Made by a program: the position numbers and the translations under genes. Positions 55,683 to 64,000 of a DNA stretch of 64,000 bases are shown piece by piece (positions within the stretch are counted from its first letter, which is position 1; every line of letters begins with the position of its first letter). Under the pieces are notes generated by a model. That model did no database searches, was not told the origin of the DNA, and saw only the letters and a list, made by a program, of their open reading frames with translations. This stretch comes from Acinetobacter nosocomialis NIPH 2119 (GTDB lineage: Bacteria > Pseudomonadota > Gammaproteobacteria > Pseudomonadales > Moraxellaceae): positions 1,769,082 to 1,833,081 of the forward strand of contig NZ_KB849239.1 in the NCBI RefSeq assembly GCF_000368085.1, read 5' to 3'.

Positions 55683-56462
55683 TTAAGCCGAGTGATGGCG
55701 CTTCACGATGCCATCACTTAAAAGTTGATAGACCTGTTTTAAGTCATCCCTATTTGCTTGAGTTAATAGCCCCTCATGCATTGCCAAGATATTCTGATCT
55801 CCCCTTACCGCAGGCCCAGTTTGCATTTGTTTCGGATCATTTTCAGTGGCTTTTTTTGCTGTTTCCACAATTAATGGATAAAGTAAGCTAAAGTCGACTT
55901 GTTCTGCATCTACAATCTGTTTAGCCATATCAAAACAGTAGTTACTAAAATTACAAGCAAATACAGCCGCCAAGTGTAAAGTTAAACGTTGTTTTGAGGT
56001 GTATTGATATACTCGATTACTTAGGCTATTTGCTAAATCAGAAAGTATGACTAAATCGTTTTTATTAGTCGCCTCTACAAATAATGGTGTGGCTTGCCAA
56101 TCGACGTCTCTTTCAAAACTAAAAGTCTGCAAAGGATAAAATACCCCAGCTTTTTTATGAATATTACTAATAACTTCAATATTGGTACTACCCGAAGTAT
56201 GAACCATAAGCGTTTCTGGAAATGACGCGTGTACTTGCATTGCAAGTTCAGTAATAGCACTGTCTGAAACAGCTAAAATAATTAAGTCACTCGCTTGAAA
56301 CTCTTGAAGAGACTGACATGCTTTTGCTTGAATTTGTTCTGCAAATTTCTGGGTTTTCTCAAAATCACGCGCATAGACTTGTGCGATGTTATGCCCCTTA
56401 GCCCAAAGTGCCTTTGCCAAATGAAAAGCAACACGGCCACTTCCTAACAAACTGATTTTCAT
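55683..56462 (-). CDS. Rossmann-like/DUF2520 oxidoreductase-type protein
   Basis: About 259 residues: an N-terminal NAD(P)-binding Rossmann domain (MKISLLGSGRVAFHLAKALW) and a C-terminal helical DUF2520 domain (HLAAVFACNFSNYCFDMAKQ, PAVRGDQNILAMHEGLL). The fold resembles 6-phosphogluconate dehydrogenase-type enzymes; the reaction is unknown. I place the start at ATG 56462. The frame stays open 81 bp further, but those codons run through the terminator of the upstream gene, so they cannot be a true start. Confidence 0.82.
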   Translation of the reverse strand: MKISLLGSGRVAFHLAKALWAKGHNIAQVYARDFEKTQKFAEQIQAKACQSLQEFQASDLIILAVSDSAITELAMQVHASFPETLMVHTSGSTNIEVISNIHKKAGVFYPLQTFSFERDVDWQATPLFVEATNKNDLVILSDLANSLSNRVYQYTSKQRLTLHLAAVFACNFSNYCFDMAKQIVDAEQVDFSLLYPLIVETAKKATENDPKQMQTGPAVRGDQNILAMHEGLLTQANRDDLKQVYQLLSDGIVKRHHSA

Positions 56463-56488
56463 ACCAACCCAACAATATTGATGTTTAT

Positions 56489-56519
56489 AAAAAAGCTTCT
56501 CAAAATGAGAAGCTTTTTT
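56489..56519 (-). terminator. terminator after the OmpA-like gene
   Basis: AAAAAAGCTTCTC and GAGAAGCTTTTTT form a perfect stem with a five-base loop. It lies between the OmpA-like stop and the DUF2520 start and fixes that start. Confidence 0.8.
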
Positions 56520-56564
56520 CAAATCAGAATTCAATAAAATCAAACTTTTTTGTGAATCTATTGA

Positions 56565-57983
56565 TTATTGAGCTACTGAAAACTCAATACGACGGTTTTT
56601 AAAGCGTCCTTCTTCAGTTGTGTTTTCTGCAACAGGGTTTTCTGAACCATGGCCTTGGGCAACAAGTTTAGATGCATCTACGCCTTTAGAAACCAAGTAA
56701 TCTACAACGGCTTGAGCACGGCGTTGAGAAAGTGCTTTATTGGCAGCAGCATTACCTGTTGAGTCTGTATGACCACCTACATTTAATTTCACACTAGTCA
56801 CTTTATTCAACAGTGTTGCAGCTTGGTCAAGAATGGCTTTATTGTCTGCTGGAATTTCACTTGAACCACTCGCGAAGTTAATGATTTGCAAGTTAAGCGC
56901 TTTAACTAGAGCATTTACATCTACATTGTTCGGGTCAATTGAGCCTAAAGCAGTTTGTGAAGCAGTTAAGCTATTACTTACAGATTGCTCAGCTGTTTGT
57001 GGTGCAGCTGAAACAACTTCAGTATGAGGAACGAGTGCTTTTACTTTTGCAGTTAAAGCTTCTAAAGCTGCGGCATCACCTGCTTTCAAAGTGATTTTGT
57101 CACCAACCCATTCTAAAGACGCGTTTGGAACTCCTTTTAAGGCACCGAGCACACCTGCTAACGCATCTTTATCGGTAAATGCAGCAGCATAAGTTTGACT
57201 GGTATCAACATTACAGTCTTTAGTCCCTGAAAGAACTTTTTTAACTTGCGTTTGTAAAGTTGCCAAGAAGCCCTGATCACCAATGCCTGCCTGACATTGA
57301 CTTACTGCCCCTTTATCGTCCGTACTTAAAGTTAAAGTAGCAGGTGCAGCTGCTGCGGCCGCTACACCACTTGCAGGAGTAGTCTCGGGTACAGGTGTAG
57401 CTTCTTTATGCTGGCAAGAGCGCCATAACCAAGCAATTAATAAACCAAGAATAATAAGCGCAATAATCGGTAAGAAACCACGAGATTTACCAGTCGTTTC
57501 CGTTGCCGCTGCAAGCGGAGGTGCAGTTGATGTTGTTACTGATGATAAACCCGCACCAATACCCAATGGAGCTAATAAGCCGACTGCCCACCCTGGTAAA
57601 TATGAACGAATCGTTTCCGCATGTTGACGTAAATAGTTCACAATGCTTTGTTGATCGCTTCCAGCGACTTCAGAAATCGTATTAAGACTGGGTTTGATCG
57701 CACTATTGAGTGTACTTTCAATCTCGGCAGATGGTGCAGTGCCACTTAGATGGGTTAGTACCGTATTTTTAATTTGATCATTATGAGAAAAAAGATCGGA
57801 TAATGATGGAGCTAAACTGTTTTTTAACTGTCCAATAAGATCAGGTTTAGCAGCTAATAATGAAAGTAGAATTGGATAAAACTTAGAGAGCGCGTTAGTT
57901 TTTTCGCCTAGGAATCCATCCTGATTATTCAATATTGTTGATGATACTTTTTCTTTAAGCAGTTCTATAGGGTTTATCGACAT
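56565..57983 (-). CDS. OmpA-family protein with cytoplasmic-type N-domain and BON-like middle
   Basis: A 472-residue protein in four parts. Residues 1-150 are helical and resemble a DUF937-type domain (EKTNALSKFYPILLSLLAAK). One membrane span lies at about 169-187 (FLPIIALIILGLLIAWLW). A Pro/Ala linker leads to a BON-like domain near residues 225-315. The C-terminal OmpA/MotB domain (INFASGSSEIPADNKAI, GGHTDSTGNAAANKALSQRR, NRRIEFSVAQ) has the Asp and Arg that bind peptidoglycan. So it is an inner-membrane anchored, wall-binding protein rather than a beta-barrel porin. Confidence 0.82.
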   Translation of the reverse strand: MSINPIELLKEKVSSTILNNQDGFLGEKTNALSKFYPILLSLLAAKPDLIGQLKNSLAPSLSDLFSHNDQIKNTVLTHLSGTAPSAEIESTLNSAIKPSLNTISEVAGSDQQSIVNYLRQHAETIRSYLPGWAVGLLAPLGIGAGLSSVTTSTAPPLAAATETTGKSRGFLPIIALIILGLLIAWLWRSCQHKEATPVPETTPASGVAAAAAAPATLTLSTDDKGAVSQCQAGIGDQGFLATLQTQVKKVLSGTKDCNVDTSQTYAAAFTDKDALAGVLGALKGVPNASLEWVGDKITLKAGDAAALEALTAKVKALVPHTEVVSAAPQTAEQSVSNSLTASQTALGSIDPNNVDVNALVKALNLQIINFASGSSEIPADNKAILDQAATLLNKVTSVKLNVGGHTDSTGNAAANKALSQRRAQAVVDYLVSKGVDASKLVAQGHGSENPVAENTTEEGRFKNRRIEFSVAQ

Positions 57984-58138
57984 TGTTTATTCTCCCGAAT
58001 CTTATACGTCGTAACCAGCAATTTTTTGATTATTCAAATACTTCTCTTTGCTGATAGTTTTTTATTCTAATGCGCTCGAAATCTTTTGTTGTCTTTTAAA
58101 TAATTTATATACAATTTTCCATCTAGTATTTACAAAAC

Positions 58139-58161
58139 AGGCAAATCATTATGATCTGCCT
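58139..58161 (-). terminator. terminator after pyrC'
   Basis: AGGCAAATCAT and ATGATCTGCCT pair (one wobble) almost without a loop, followed on the minus strand by a T-rich tract. It lies 35 bp after the pyrC' stop. Confidence 0.6.
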
Positions 58162-58196
58162 ATTTATATTTTGAATAAGCTTTTAACTATTAAAAA

Positions 58197-59432
58197 CTAT
58201 ACAGCAAAAGTCTGTACTACTTTACCAGTAAGGTTTTGACCCAGTAATGGCGTGTTTTTTCCTTGAGACAAGATAGTGTCTTTAGTTAACGTCCAGCTTA
58301 GTTCAGGATCTACCAACACCCACCCAGCTTCAGCTTGCCAACGCGCAGTCATGTTTGCTACCTGTGCAGGAGCACTTGTTACTTTAGTAACCCACTCAAG
58401 TGGCTCAAATAAGCCTTCATTAATGAGTTGGATACCTAGAGCTACATAAGTATCAAATGCAGTAATACCAGGTTGGGTTTCAGCAAATGGAGCCATTTTC
58501 GCTGAACTGCTTAATGGTTCGTGATGCGTACAAATTGCATCAATTACACCTTGTTTTAAACCTTGGCGTAAAAGCTCTTTATCTTGCTCAGAACGTAATG
58601 GTGGACGAACATGTGCAAGTGAGTTAAAACCATCCGTTAATTGTTCAGTTAAATGTAACTGGTGCATTGCGACGTCGGCAGTAACAGGTAAACCTTTCGC
58701 TTTTGCTGCACGAATTAATTCAACCGATGCACCGCAAGACAACAAGCCAAAGTGAGCTTTGACACCTGTCGCTTCAATCATAAGCAAGTATTTTGCAATC
58801 GCTACAGTTTCAGCAATTGCAGGAATCATTGGCAAACCTTGACGCGATGCGATAAAGCCTTCATGAGCACAGCCATCTTTAGCAAGTTGCGGCTCTTCAG
58901 CATAGAACACTACTGTTAGACCGAGACCCGCAGCATACTCAAGCGTGCGGACAACAACATCATCATTTTCAAAAGCAGCATTTGCATTTGAAACAGCAGT
59001 ACACCCACCCTTTTTAAGACCTGCCATATTTGCTGGTTGTTTACCATTTAGGCCTTGAGTCTGAGCACCAATAATATGCAGATGAATACCGCCGTCATGC
59101 CAAGCCTTTTCAATCAAACCATGAATGAGGGCACCATTGTCTTGCACAATTGGCTTTGAGTCTGGTGGGGTAATCACGTGCAAAATACCATTGGCACGTG
59201 CAGCCTTTCCTTCAGACTTAAGCGTACCATGCTGCTGTTGACCCGGTTCACGTAAACGTGCACACAAATCAACCATGGTCGGCATTAACCATTTGCCTTG
59301 CCCATCAATGGTTTGTTCAACTTGTTCGACTGGAGCAACGAGCTTACCGTCTTGAATATATACAGTTTGTACGCTGTCTGTTTTTTGGATTGGGTCTAAC
59401 ACACGTACATTTTCAATTTTTACAATACTCAT
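58197..59432 (-). CDS. pyrC': dihydroorotase-like PyrC', inactive partner of PyrB
   Basis: A 411-residue amidohydrolase-fold protein. The usual metal-binding His-x-His after strand one is replaced: the segment reads PTMVDLCARLREPG, where active enzymes have DxHxHLREPG. So it should not bind the two zinc ions. In Pseudomonas such pyrC' (pyrX) proteins are catalytically dead but needed to assemble aspartate transcarbamoylase. It follows pyrB after 12 bp on the same strand, which fits. I chose ATG 59432 (MSIVKIENV), nine bases after AGGA; the ATG at 59441 abuts that site. A true dihydroorotase must be elsewhere. Confidence 0.9.
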   Translation of the reverse strand: MSIVKIENVRVLDPIQKTDSVQTVYIQDGKLVAPVEQVEQTIDGQGKWLMPTMVDLCARLREPGQQQHGTLKSEGKAARANGILHVITPPDSKPIVQDNGALIHGLIEKAWHDGGIHLHIIGAQTQGLNGKQPANMAGLKKGGCTAVSNANAAFENDDVVVRTLEYAAGLGLTVVFYAEEPQLAKDGCAHEGFIASRQGLPMIPAIAETVAIAKYLLMIEATGVKAHFGLLSCGASVELIRAAKAKGLPVTADVAMHQLHLTEQLTDGFNSLAHVRPPLRSEQDKELLRQGLKQGVIDAICTHHEPLSSSAKMAPFAETQPGITAFDTYVALGIQLINEGLFEPLEWVTKVTSAPAQVANMTARWQAEAGWVLVDPELSWTLTKDTILSQGKNTPLLGQNLTGKVVQTFAV

Positions 59433-59444
59433 GTGATCCATTCC

Positions 59445-60461
59445 TTACAACGCAATCGCTTCAATTAAACCTTGTTCTTGAAGTTGCCCTTGCATAGACA
59501 ACGCCAGTACAGCCATACGAACTGCAATACCGTTAGTAACCTGTTTTAAAATCACAGACTGGTCACCATCGGCAATACTCGAATCAATTTCTACACCGCG
59601 GTTCATTGGTCCCGGATGCATAACAATACAGTCCGGTTTAGCTAAACTTAGGCGCTCTTTGTTTAAGCCATACATTCTATAAAATTCAGATTGCGAAGAT
59701 AACGCTGGTGAATCAATACGCTCATTTTGAATACGTAGCGCAATAATCACATCACAACCAGTGACGCCTTCATCCATGTTATTGAACAAACGAACATGGT
59801 CACCGTATTCTGAAAAGCCAACTGGTAATAATGTATTTGGTGCAATTACACGAATGTCTTTACATCCAAGAGTTTGAAGTGCAGCCACATCTGAACGTGC
59901 CACACGGGAATGTTTAATGTCACCAATAATCGCAACACTCAAATCTTCAAATGGTTTCTTCGTCTCACGGCGAATTGTGAGCATATCGAGCATCGCTTGC
60001 GTTGGATGGGCATGACGTCCATCTCCGGCATTAATAATTGCGACTTTTGGACATACATCTTTAGCAATGAAATGTGCAGCACCCGAAGATGAATGGCGAA
60101 CTACAAAAATATCGGCAGCCATTGCTTCGAGGTTCCAAAGTGTATCTCGTAAAGTCTCACCTTTTGACGTGCTTGAACGTGCTATATCAATGTTTAATAC
60201 ATTGGCAGACAAACGTTTTGCTGCTGCTTCAAAAGTAGTACGGGTACGTGTGGAGTTTTCAAAGAAGAGATTCATCACCGTCCGTCCTTCTAAAAGCGGG
60301 CGGTTAATTAAATTATTATTATCGTCTAAAAAGCTTTGAGCGGTATCTAAAATCTTAGTGAGGTTTTCTTTTGAAAGGCCCTCAATCGTTAAAAAATGTT
60401 TTAAATTTCCGTCTTGATTGAGCTGAACCTGGCTCGGTTGATGCAATGCTGCAATATGCAT
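59445..60461 (-). CDS. pyrB: aspartate carbamoyltransferase catalytic chain
   Basis: Joins carbamoyl phosphate and aspartate, the first committed step of pyrimidine synthesis. 338 residues, with the N-terminal extension seen in the Pseudomonas type. The carbamoyl-phosphate loop is [13 protein letters not shown] near residue 70, then [12 protein letters not shown], and [15 protein letters not shown] near residue 152. It forms a unit with pyrC' downstream. No regulatory chain pyrI is next to it, as expected for the PyrB-PyrC' complex. Confidence 0.96.
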   Translation of the reverse strand: MHIAALHQPSQVQLNQDGNLKHFLTIEGLSKENLTKILDTAQSFLDDNNNLINRPLLEGRTVMNLFFENSTRTRTTFEAAAKRLSANVLNIDIARSSTSKGETLRDTLWNLEAMAADIFVVRHSSSGAAHFIAKDVCPKVAIINAGDGRHAHPTQAMLDMLTIRRETKKPFEDLSVAIIGDIKHSRVARSDVAALQTLGCKDIRVIAPNTLLPVGFSEYGDHVRLFNNMDEGVTGCDVIIALRIQNERIDSPALSSQSEFYRMYGLNKERLSLAKPDCIVMHPGPMNRGVEIDSSIADGDQSVILKQVTNGIAVRMAVLALSMQGQLQEQGLIEAIAL

Positions 60462-60547
60462 AATGGATTCCTATGGGTCGAATCGCGAAAACGTGCATAG
60501 TGTAGCTGAATTCCAGCTTTTTCGCAGAAGAACTTTACAGAATAAGA

Positions 60548-60573
60548 CCCTAAATTGACCAGAAAATTTAGGG
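60548..60573 (-). terminator. hairpin after the 114-aa gene
   Basis: CCCTAAATT and AATTTAGGG form a perfect nine-bp stem with an eight-base loop, followed on the minus strand by TCTTATTCT. It lies 12 bp after the stop and precedes pyrB. Confidence 0.55.
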
Positions 60574-60584
60574 CCATGCCGATA

Positions 60585-60929
60585 TTACCTTAAAGCACCA
60601 ATATAATGGTGCGGAACTTGTGCCCGATAAATGTCTTCAGCCGTGATTTCTTTTTCTTCGTTTAACTGAACATTTTCCGCGATTTGTTTTTGAGGAAGCT
60701 CTGGTATGGAGTCAGTCAATGAGTTTAATCGTTCAACATAACGTTTTAATTCATCGTCATCTGTTTCCAAAGCCAGCGCTATTACATACTTTGCGTAATC
60801 TTTATTTTGGACCACATACAATGCATCTATGACCCGCCCTGTGATCCTACGCATACGCACATATATTTGTGTGGACACTGAAAAAGCTTCCGCATTGGCT
60901 ACAAAACCATTCCCCATCATATCTTTCAT
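60585..60929 (-). CDS. hypothetical 114-residue protein
   Basis: A soluble, acidic, helical protein: MGNGFVANAEAFSVSTQIYV near the start, MRRITGRVIDALYVVQNKDY in the middle, and an acidic Glu-rich tail ending VPHHYIGALR. GGGG lies seven to eight bases before the chosen ATG 60929. No known domain is recognised. It is upstream of pyrB but separated by a hairpin, so a functional link is not implied. Confidence 0.6.
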   Translation of the reverse strand: MKDMMGNGFVANAEAFSVSTQIYVRMRRITGRVIDALYVVQNKDYAKYVIALALETDDDELKRYVERLNSLTDSIPELPQKQIAENVQLNEEKEITAEDIYRAQVPHHYIGALR

Positions 60930-61157
60930 TTATATTCCCCTATGCTTTCAAATCATAAAATTGGTTAAAAACCATTTAATAAATAAGCTTTACTCATAGA
61001 GGTTTAGCAAAATACATACCAGTTTATAGGATTTAAGCTTTAAAAATCAGTTTATTGGTTGCCAAGTGATAGGTTGCAATAATTTAAAAACCTTTACACA
61101 TCAAAATAAGTTAAACTTTGCATCGTTAATATTTATATGTTTTGGTCAATCGAGTTT

Positions 61158-63362
61158 ATGAATACCTCTTTACGTTTAAACCACTATTGGATTACTTGTG
61201 CTGATGGTTTAGAAAGCCTCTTACAAGAAGAAATAGAACAGCTTGGCACCAAAGTGACAGAACGTAAAGCTGGACGTTTAATCATTGAAGGAACACTTGA
61301 ACATGCTTATCGCATTTGCATGTGGTCCCGTCTTGCCTCTCGTGTTTTACTTCCAATCCATACGTATGAACTTGAACACACACATGATGCACGTGATGTA
61401 GCAGAAGAGCTTTACGAAGGTGCAATGAGCTTTGACTGGTCACTTATTTTTGCACCACAAAGTACCTTTGCTATTCGCTTACATGCAGAGCGTGAAATTA
61501 AAGTTAATACCCAATTTGCAACGCTTAGAGCAAAAGATGGTGTAGTCGATTCCTTTATGGAAGCTGTCGGCCGTCGTCCAAGTATTGATACTAAACAACC
61601 AGAAATTACGTTATATGTACTTGCTGGCAAGACTGAACATACTTATTGCCTAGATTTATCTGGTGACTCATTACATAAACGTGGCTACCGTCGTTATATG
61701 ACGGATGCACCGATTAAAGAAAACCTAGCTGCCGCAATTTTACAAAAAGCCAAACTTAAAGAACGTAATCCAGAGCTTGTATTCGACCCGATGTGTGGTT
61801 CAGGTACATTTATCATTGAAGCATTAATGATTTTAACTGACCGCGCACCTGGTCTTGTTCGCCGTTTTGGCTTTAATGGCTGGCATGGTCATGATCGTGA
61901 ACTTTGGCTTTCACTCAAAGCTGAAGCAGCAGAACGTCATGAAAAAGCTCTTGAGCAACCACTACCTAAGTTCTATGCGTTTGATGCTGACTGGGAAGCT
62001 GTAAAAGCAACTCGTGAAAATATTATTGCAGCAGGCTTTGAAAAGCTATTAGGCCAAATTCAAATTGAAGAACGTACTTTAGCTGACTGGCCAGATTTTG
62101 CTGCTGAAAAGAAAACAGCTTTTATTGTGACTAACCCTCCATATGGCGAACGTTTAGGTGATAAAGCATCAAACCGTTCTCTTTACTTAGGGTTATCGGC
62201 ACTTTTACAAAAACATTTCCCAAATCAATATGCAGCTATTATTGCAGCTCAAATTGAACAAGCAGATGTTTTAGCCTTTGAAGCACCTGAAACTTTACGT
62301 TTAATGAATGGTAAGTTACCAATTTACATTCGTTTTGGTGCAATCAAACCAGAAAAAGTAACACAGCCATTTTTAGCAACTTGGCAAGCTCAACCTGTTG
62401 AAATGGAAGAAGCTCAAGACTTTGCGAACCGTTTGCAAAAAAATATGACTGCCTTGAAAAAATGGGCCACTAAAGAAAATATTTACTGCTTACGATTATA
62501 CGATGCCGACTTACCTGACTTTAATGTCGCTGTCGATTTATATGGTGACCGTTTACATGTTCAGGAATATGCACCACCAAAAACAATCGATCCTGAAAAA
62601 GCAAAAAAACGTTTTAATTTAGCACTTGCTGTAATTCGTGCTGTTACCGGTTTAAACCGCGACGCTATTTTTATTAAAACGCGTGCTCGCCAAACAGGTA
62701 CTAACCAATATACGAAACAAAGCACAGCTTCAAAACGTTTTATCGTTCAAGAAGGTAAAGCTAAAATTTTAGTAAACCTGACTGACTATCTTGATACAGG
62801 TTTATTTCTTGACCATCGTCAAATGCGTTTACGTATTGCTCAAGAAGCTCGTGGTAAACACTTCCTTAACTTATATAGTTATACCTCTACAGCCAGCTTA
62901 CATGCGGCTTTAGGCGGTGCTGCAAGTACTACAAGTGTCGACTTATCGAACACGTACTTGAGCTGGTCTAAAGAAAACTTCGTTTTAAATGGTTTAACTG
63001 TAGATCATGCAGATGAACAACACATGTTCTTTGCAAGTGACTGTTTTGAATGGCTAAAAGAAGGTCACGAACAATACGATCTTATCTTTATTGACCCACC
63101 TACTTTCTCTAACTCTAAAAAGTTCTACGGTACTTTCGACGTACAACGCGACCATGTGTCTCTTATTAAACGTGCTATGAACCGTTTAACAAGTGAAGGT
63201 ACGCTTTACTTCTCAAATAACTACCGCGGCTTTGAAATGGATGAGGAAATTGAAGCGCTATACAATGTTGAAGAAATTACTTCTGAAACAATTGGACCAG
63301 ATTTTAAACGTAATCAAAAAATCCATCGCGCTTGGAAAATTCAACATTTAGGTCTGAACTAA
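61158..63362 (+). CDS. rlmL: 23S rRNA m2G2445/m7G2069 methyltransferase RlmKL
   Basis: A 734-residue fused enzyme that modifies two guanines of 23S rRNA. An N-terminal THUMP domain (near residues 45-150) is followed by the RlmL domain with FDPMCGSGTFIIEAL and VTNPPYGERLG. The C-terminal RlmK domain has HFLNLYSYTSTASLHAALGG and FIDPPTFSNSKKF. I favour ATG 61158 (MNTSLRLNHYW), although an in-frame ATG at 61137 adds seven residues. Both have weak ribosome sites. It converges with the last gene. Confidence 0.94.
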   Translation: MNTSLRLNHYWITCADGLESLLQEEIEQLGTKVTERKAGRLIIEGTLEHAYRICMWSRLASRVLLPIHTYELEHTHDARDVAEELYEGAMSFDWSLIFAPQSTFAIRLHAEREIKVNTQFATLRAKDGVVDSFMEAVGRRPSIDTKQPEITLYVLAGKTEHTYCLDLSGDSLHKRGYRRYMTDAPIKENLAAAILQKAKLKERNPELVFDPMCGSGTFIIEALMILTDRAPGLVRRFGFNGWHGHDRELWLSLKAEAAERHEKALEQPLPKFYAFDADWEAVKATRENIIAAGFEKLLGQIQIEERTLADWPDFAAEKKTAFIVTNPPYGERLGDKASNRSLYLGLSALLQKHFPNQYAAIIAAQIEQADVLAFEAPETLRLMNGKLPIYIRFGAIKPEKVTQPFLATWQAQPVEMEEAQDFANRLQKNMTALKKWATKENIYCLRLYDADLPDFNVAVDLYGDRLHVQEYAPPKTIDPEKAKKRFNLALAVIRAVTGLNRDAIFIKTRARQTGTNQYTKQSTASKRFIVQEGKAKILVNLTDYLDTGLFLDHRQMRLRIAQEARGKHFLNLYSYTSTASLHAALGGAASTTSVDLSNTYLSWSKENFVLNGLTVDHADEQHMFFASDCFEWLKEGHEQYDLIFIDPPTFSNSKKFYGTFDVQRDHVSLIKRAMNRLTSEGTLYFSNNYRGFEMDEEIEALYNVEEITSETIGPDFKRNQKIHRAWKIQHLGLN

Positions 63363-63386
63363 TATAAATTTGGTAGAAAGTTATCA

Positions 63387-63803
63387 TTACTTTACGGTAA
63401 TGATAACTTCACCATGTACATTCTTTGGCTCAAACTCATAACGTGTAAAGCGGTCCGCTCGGTCTGGTAGTGCAACCATTTCTAATTTTTTCTTTTCTTT
63501 AATATCTATTACCTGATTTTGTTTTTGTTCTTGATAAGGTGATAACACACTCGACCTTAGTGAGTTCCAACGAACTTCTTGCAAATAGTTATCGCCTAAT
63601 TCTTTGCGAGCTTGGTGCTGCTCTATTTCAGTTTTTTGTGCATCATCTTGAGCCTTAGCAATAATGACGGGTAAAGATGTGGTTACCGCACCTGTTTGAG
63701 TGGCTAGCGCACTTTCTGTCATTGGTTGTGCTGCCCAGGCATTTGATAATAATACAAACACCCCGTTCAAAACTCCCAGCATATACCCTTGCTTATTATT
63801 CAT
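63387..63803 (-). CDS. exported hypothetical protein
   Basis: A 138-residue protein with a signal peptide (GYMLGVLNGVFVLLSNAWAA, cleavage near residue 25). The mature part is Gln/Glu/Lys-rich and helical up to residue 110, then ends with a beta-like RYEFEPKNVHGEVIITVK. No domain is recognised. It probably works in the periplasm. It lies 24 bp from the convergent rlmL end, with no clear terminator between. Confidence 0.65.
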   Translation of the reverse strand: MNNKQGYMLGVLNGVFVLLSNAWAAQPMTESALATQTGAVTTSLPVIIAKAQDDAQKTEIEQHQARKELGDNYLQEVRWNSLRSSVLSPYQEQKQNQVIDIKEKKKLEMVALPDRADRFTRYEFEPKNVHGEVIITVK

Positions 63804-64000
63804 TACCTACTTCCTAAAATTGTTATTGTTCGTTATATGAAATCAAACTAGCAACTTTTTAACCTTGTCGCAATGTTATAAAGAAACTTCCCGATAATTA
63901 GCATTGATCATTTTAAAATCTGAAATTCTTCACAGGCCTTTCATGAATATTCAAGTAGTTTTATAGATTGTTATCTCAGACTTGCACCATAACTCCAGAT
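63804..64000. other. right edge, upstream region of the last gene
   Basis: About 200 bp that should hold the promoter of the exported protein gene. No frame or RNA gene is supported up to the edge. Confidence 0.4.

Overview
The window is about 64 kb of a low-GC gammaproteobacterial chromosome. It is very probably Acinetobacter, of the calcoaceticus-baumannii type. This rests on gene content: a BenM-type regulator next to benABCDEKP, a pyrB-pyrC' pair, separated ahpC and ahpF genes, a kdsD-kdsC-lptCAB cluster and CysRS. Many intergenic regions are AT-rich. No species-level marker was tested.

Left part (1-7.1 kb). The end of a type I secretion locus (outer-membrane channel plus the first codons of its ABC transporter) is followed by the lipopolysaccharide supply and export cluster kdsD-kdsC-lptC-lptA-lptB, all on the minus strand. 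cysS and tRNA-Gly(GCC) follow on the plus strand.

Accessory region (7.1-20.4 kb). This lies between tRNA-Gly and an initiator-type tRNA-Met. It begins with a broken integrase directly behind the tRNA. It holds scattered prophage remains: a Mu gpF-type head protein, two paralogous small proteins, an endolysin, a holin-like protein and an S24 repressor with three evenly spaced operators but no cro. A fossil joins the remains of two phage genes. Between them lie non-phage passengers: a glycine-zipper protein, a DUF4142 protein, a COG4705 membrane protein, a diverged ProC paralogue, a cold-shock protein, a LysE exporter and a 39-residue membrane protein.

Middle (20.7-30 kb). xseA-xseB, a second LysE exporter, small unknowns and a copper-handling block follow. 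The block has a Csp-like copper protein, a copA-cueR-gfa operon and a divergent copZ. Two opposed promoters with 19-bp spacers of the MerR type serve copA and copZ.

Benzoate island (29.3-38.7 kb). benM is divergent from benABCD, then come permease benE, MFS transporter benK and porin benP. Together they cover uptake through both membranes and conversion of benzoate to catechol, with BenM-type sites between benM and benA.

Right part (38.8-64 kb). A FabH-like ketosynthase, HrpA, AhpC/AhpF, small conserved genes, two glutathione S-transferases, an ExeM/NucH-type nuclease, TrmB, an OmpA-like protein, pyrB with a dihydroorotase-like partner lacking its metal site, and RlmKL. A solitary AT-rich 576-codon gene at 52965-54695 looks like a phage tailspike head joined to a glycosidase-like barrel. 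It is the most unusual protein here. The best leads for new biology are that gene, the orphan repressor/operator set, the fused phage fossil, the variant initiator tRNA and several orphan hairpins that may be small RNAs.
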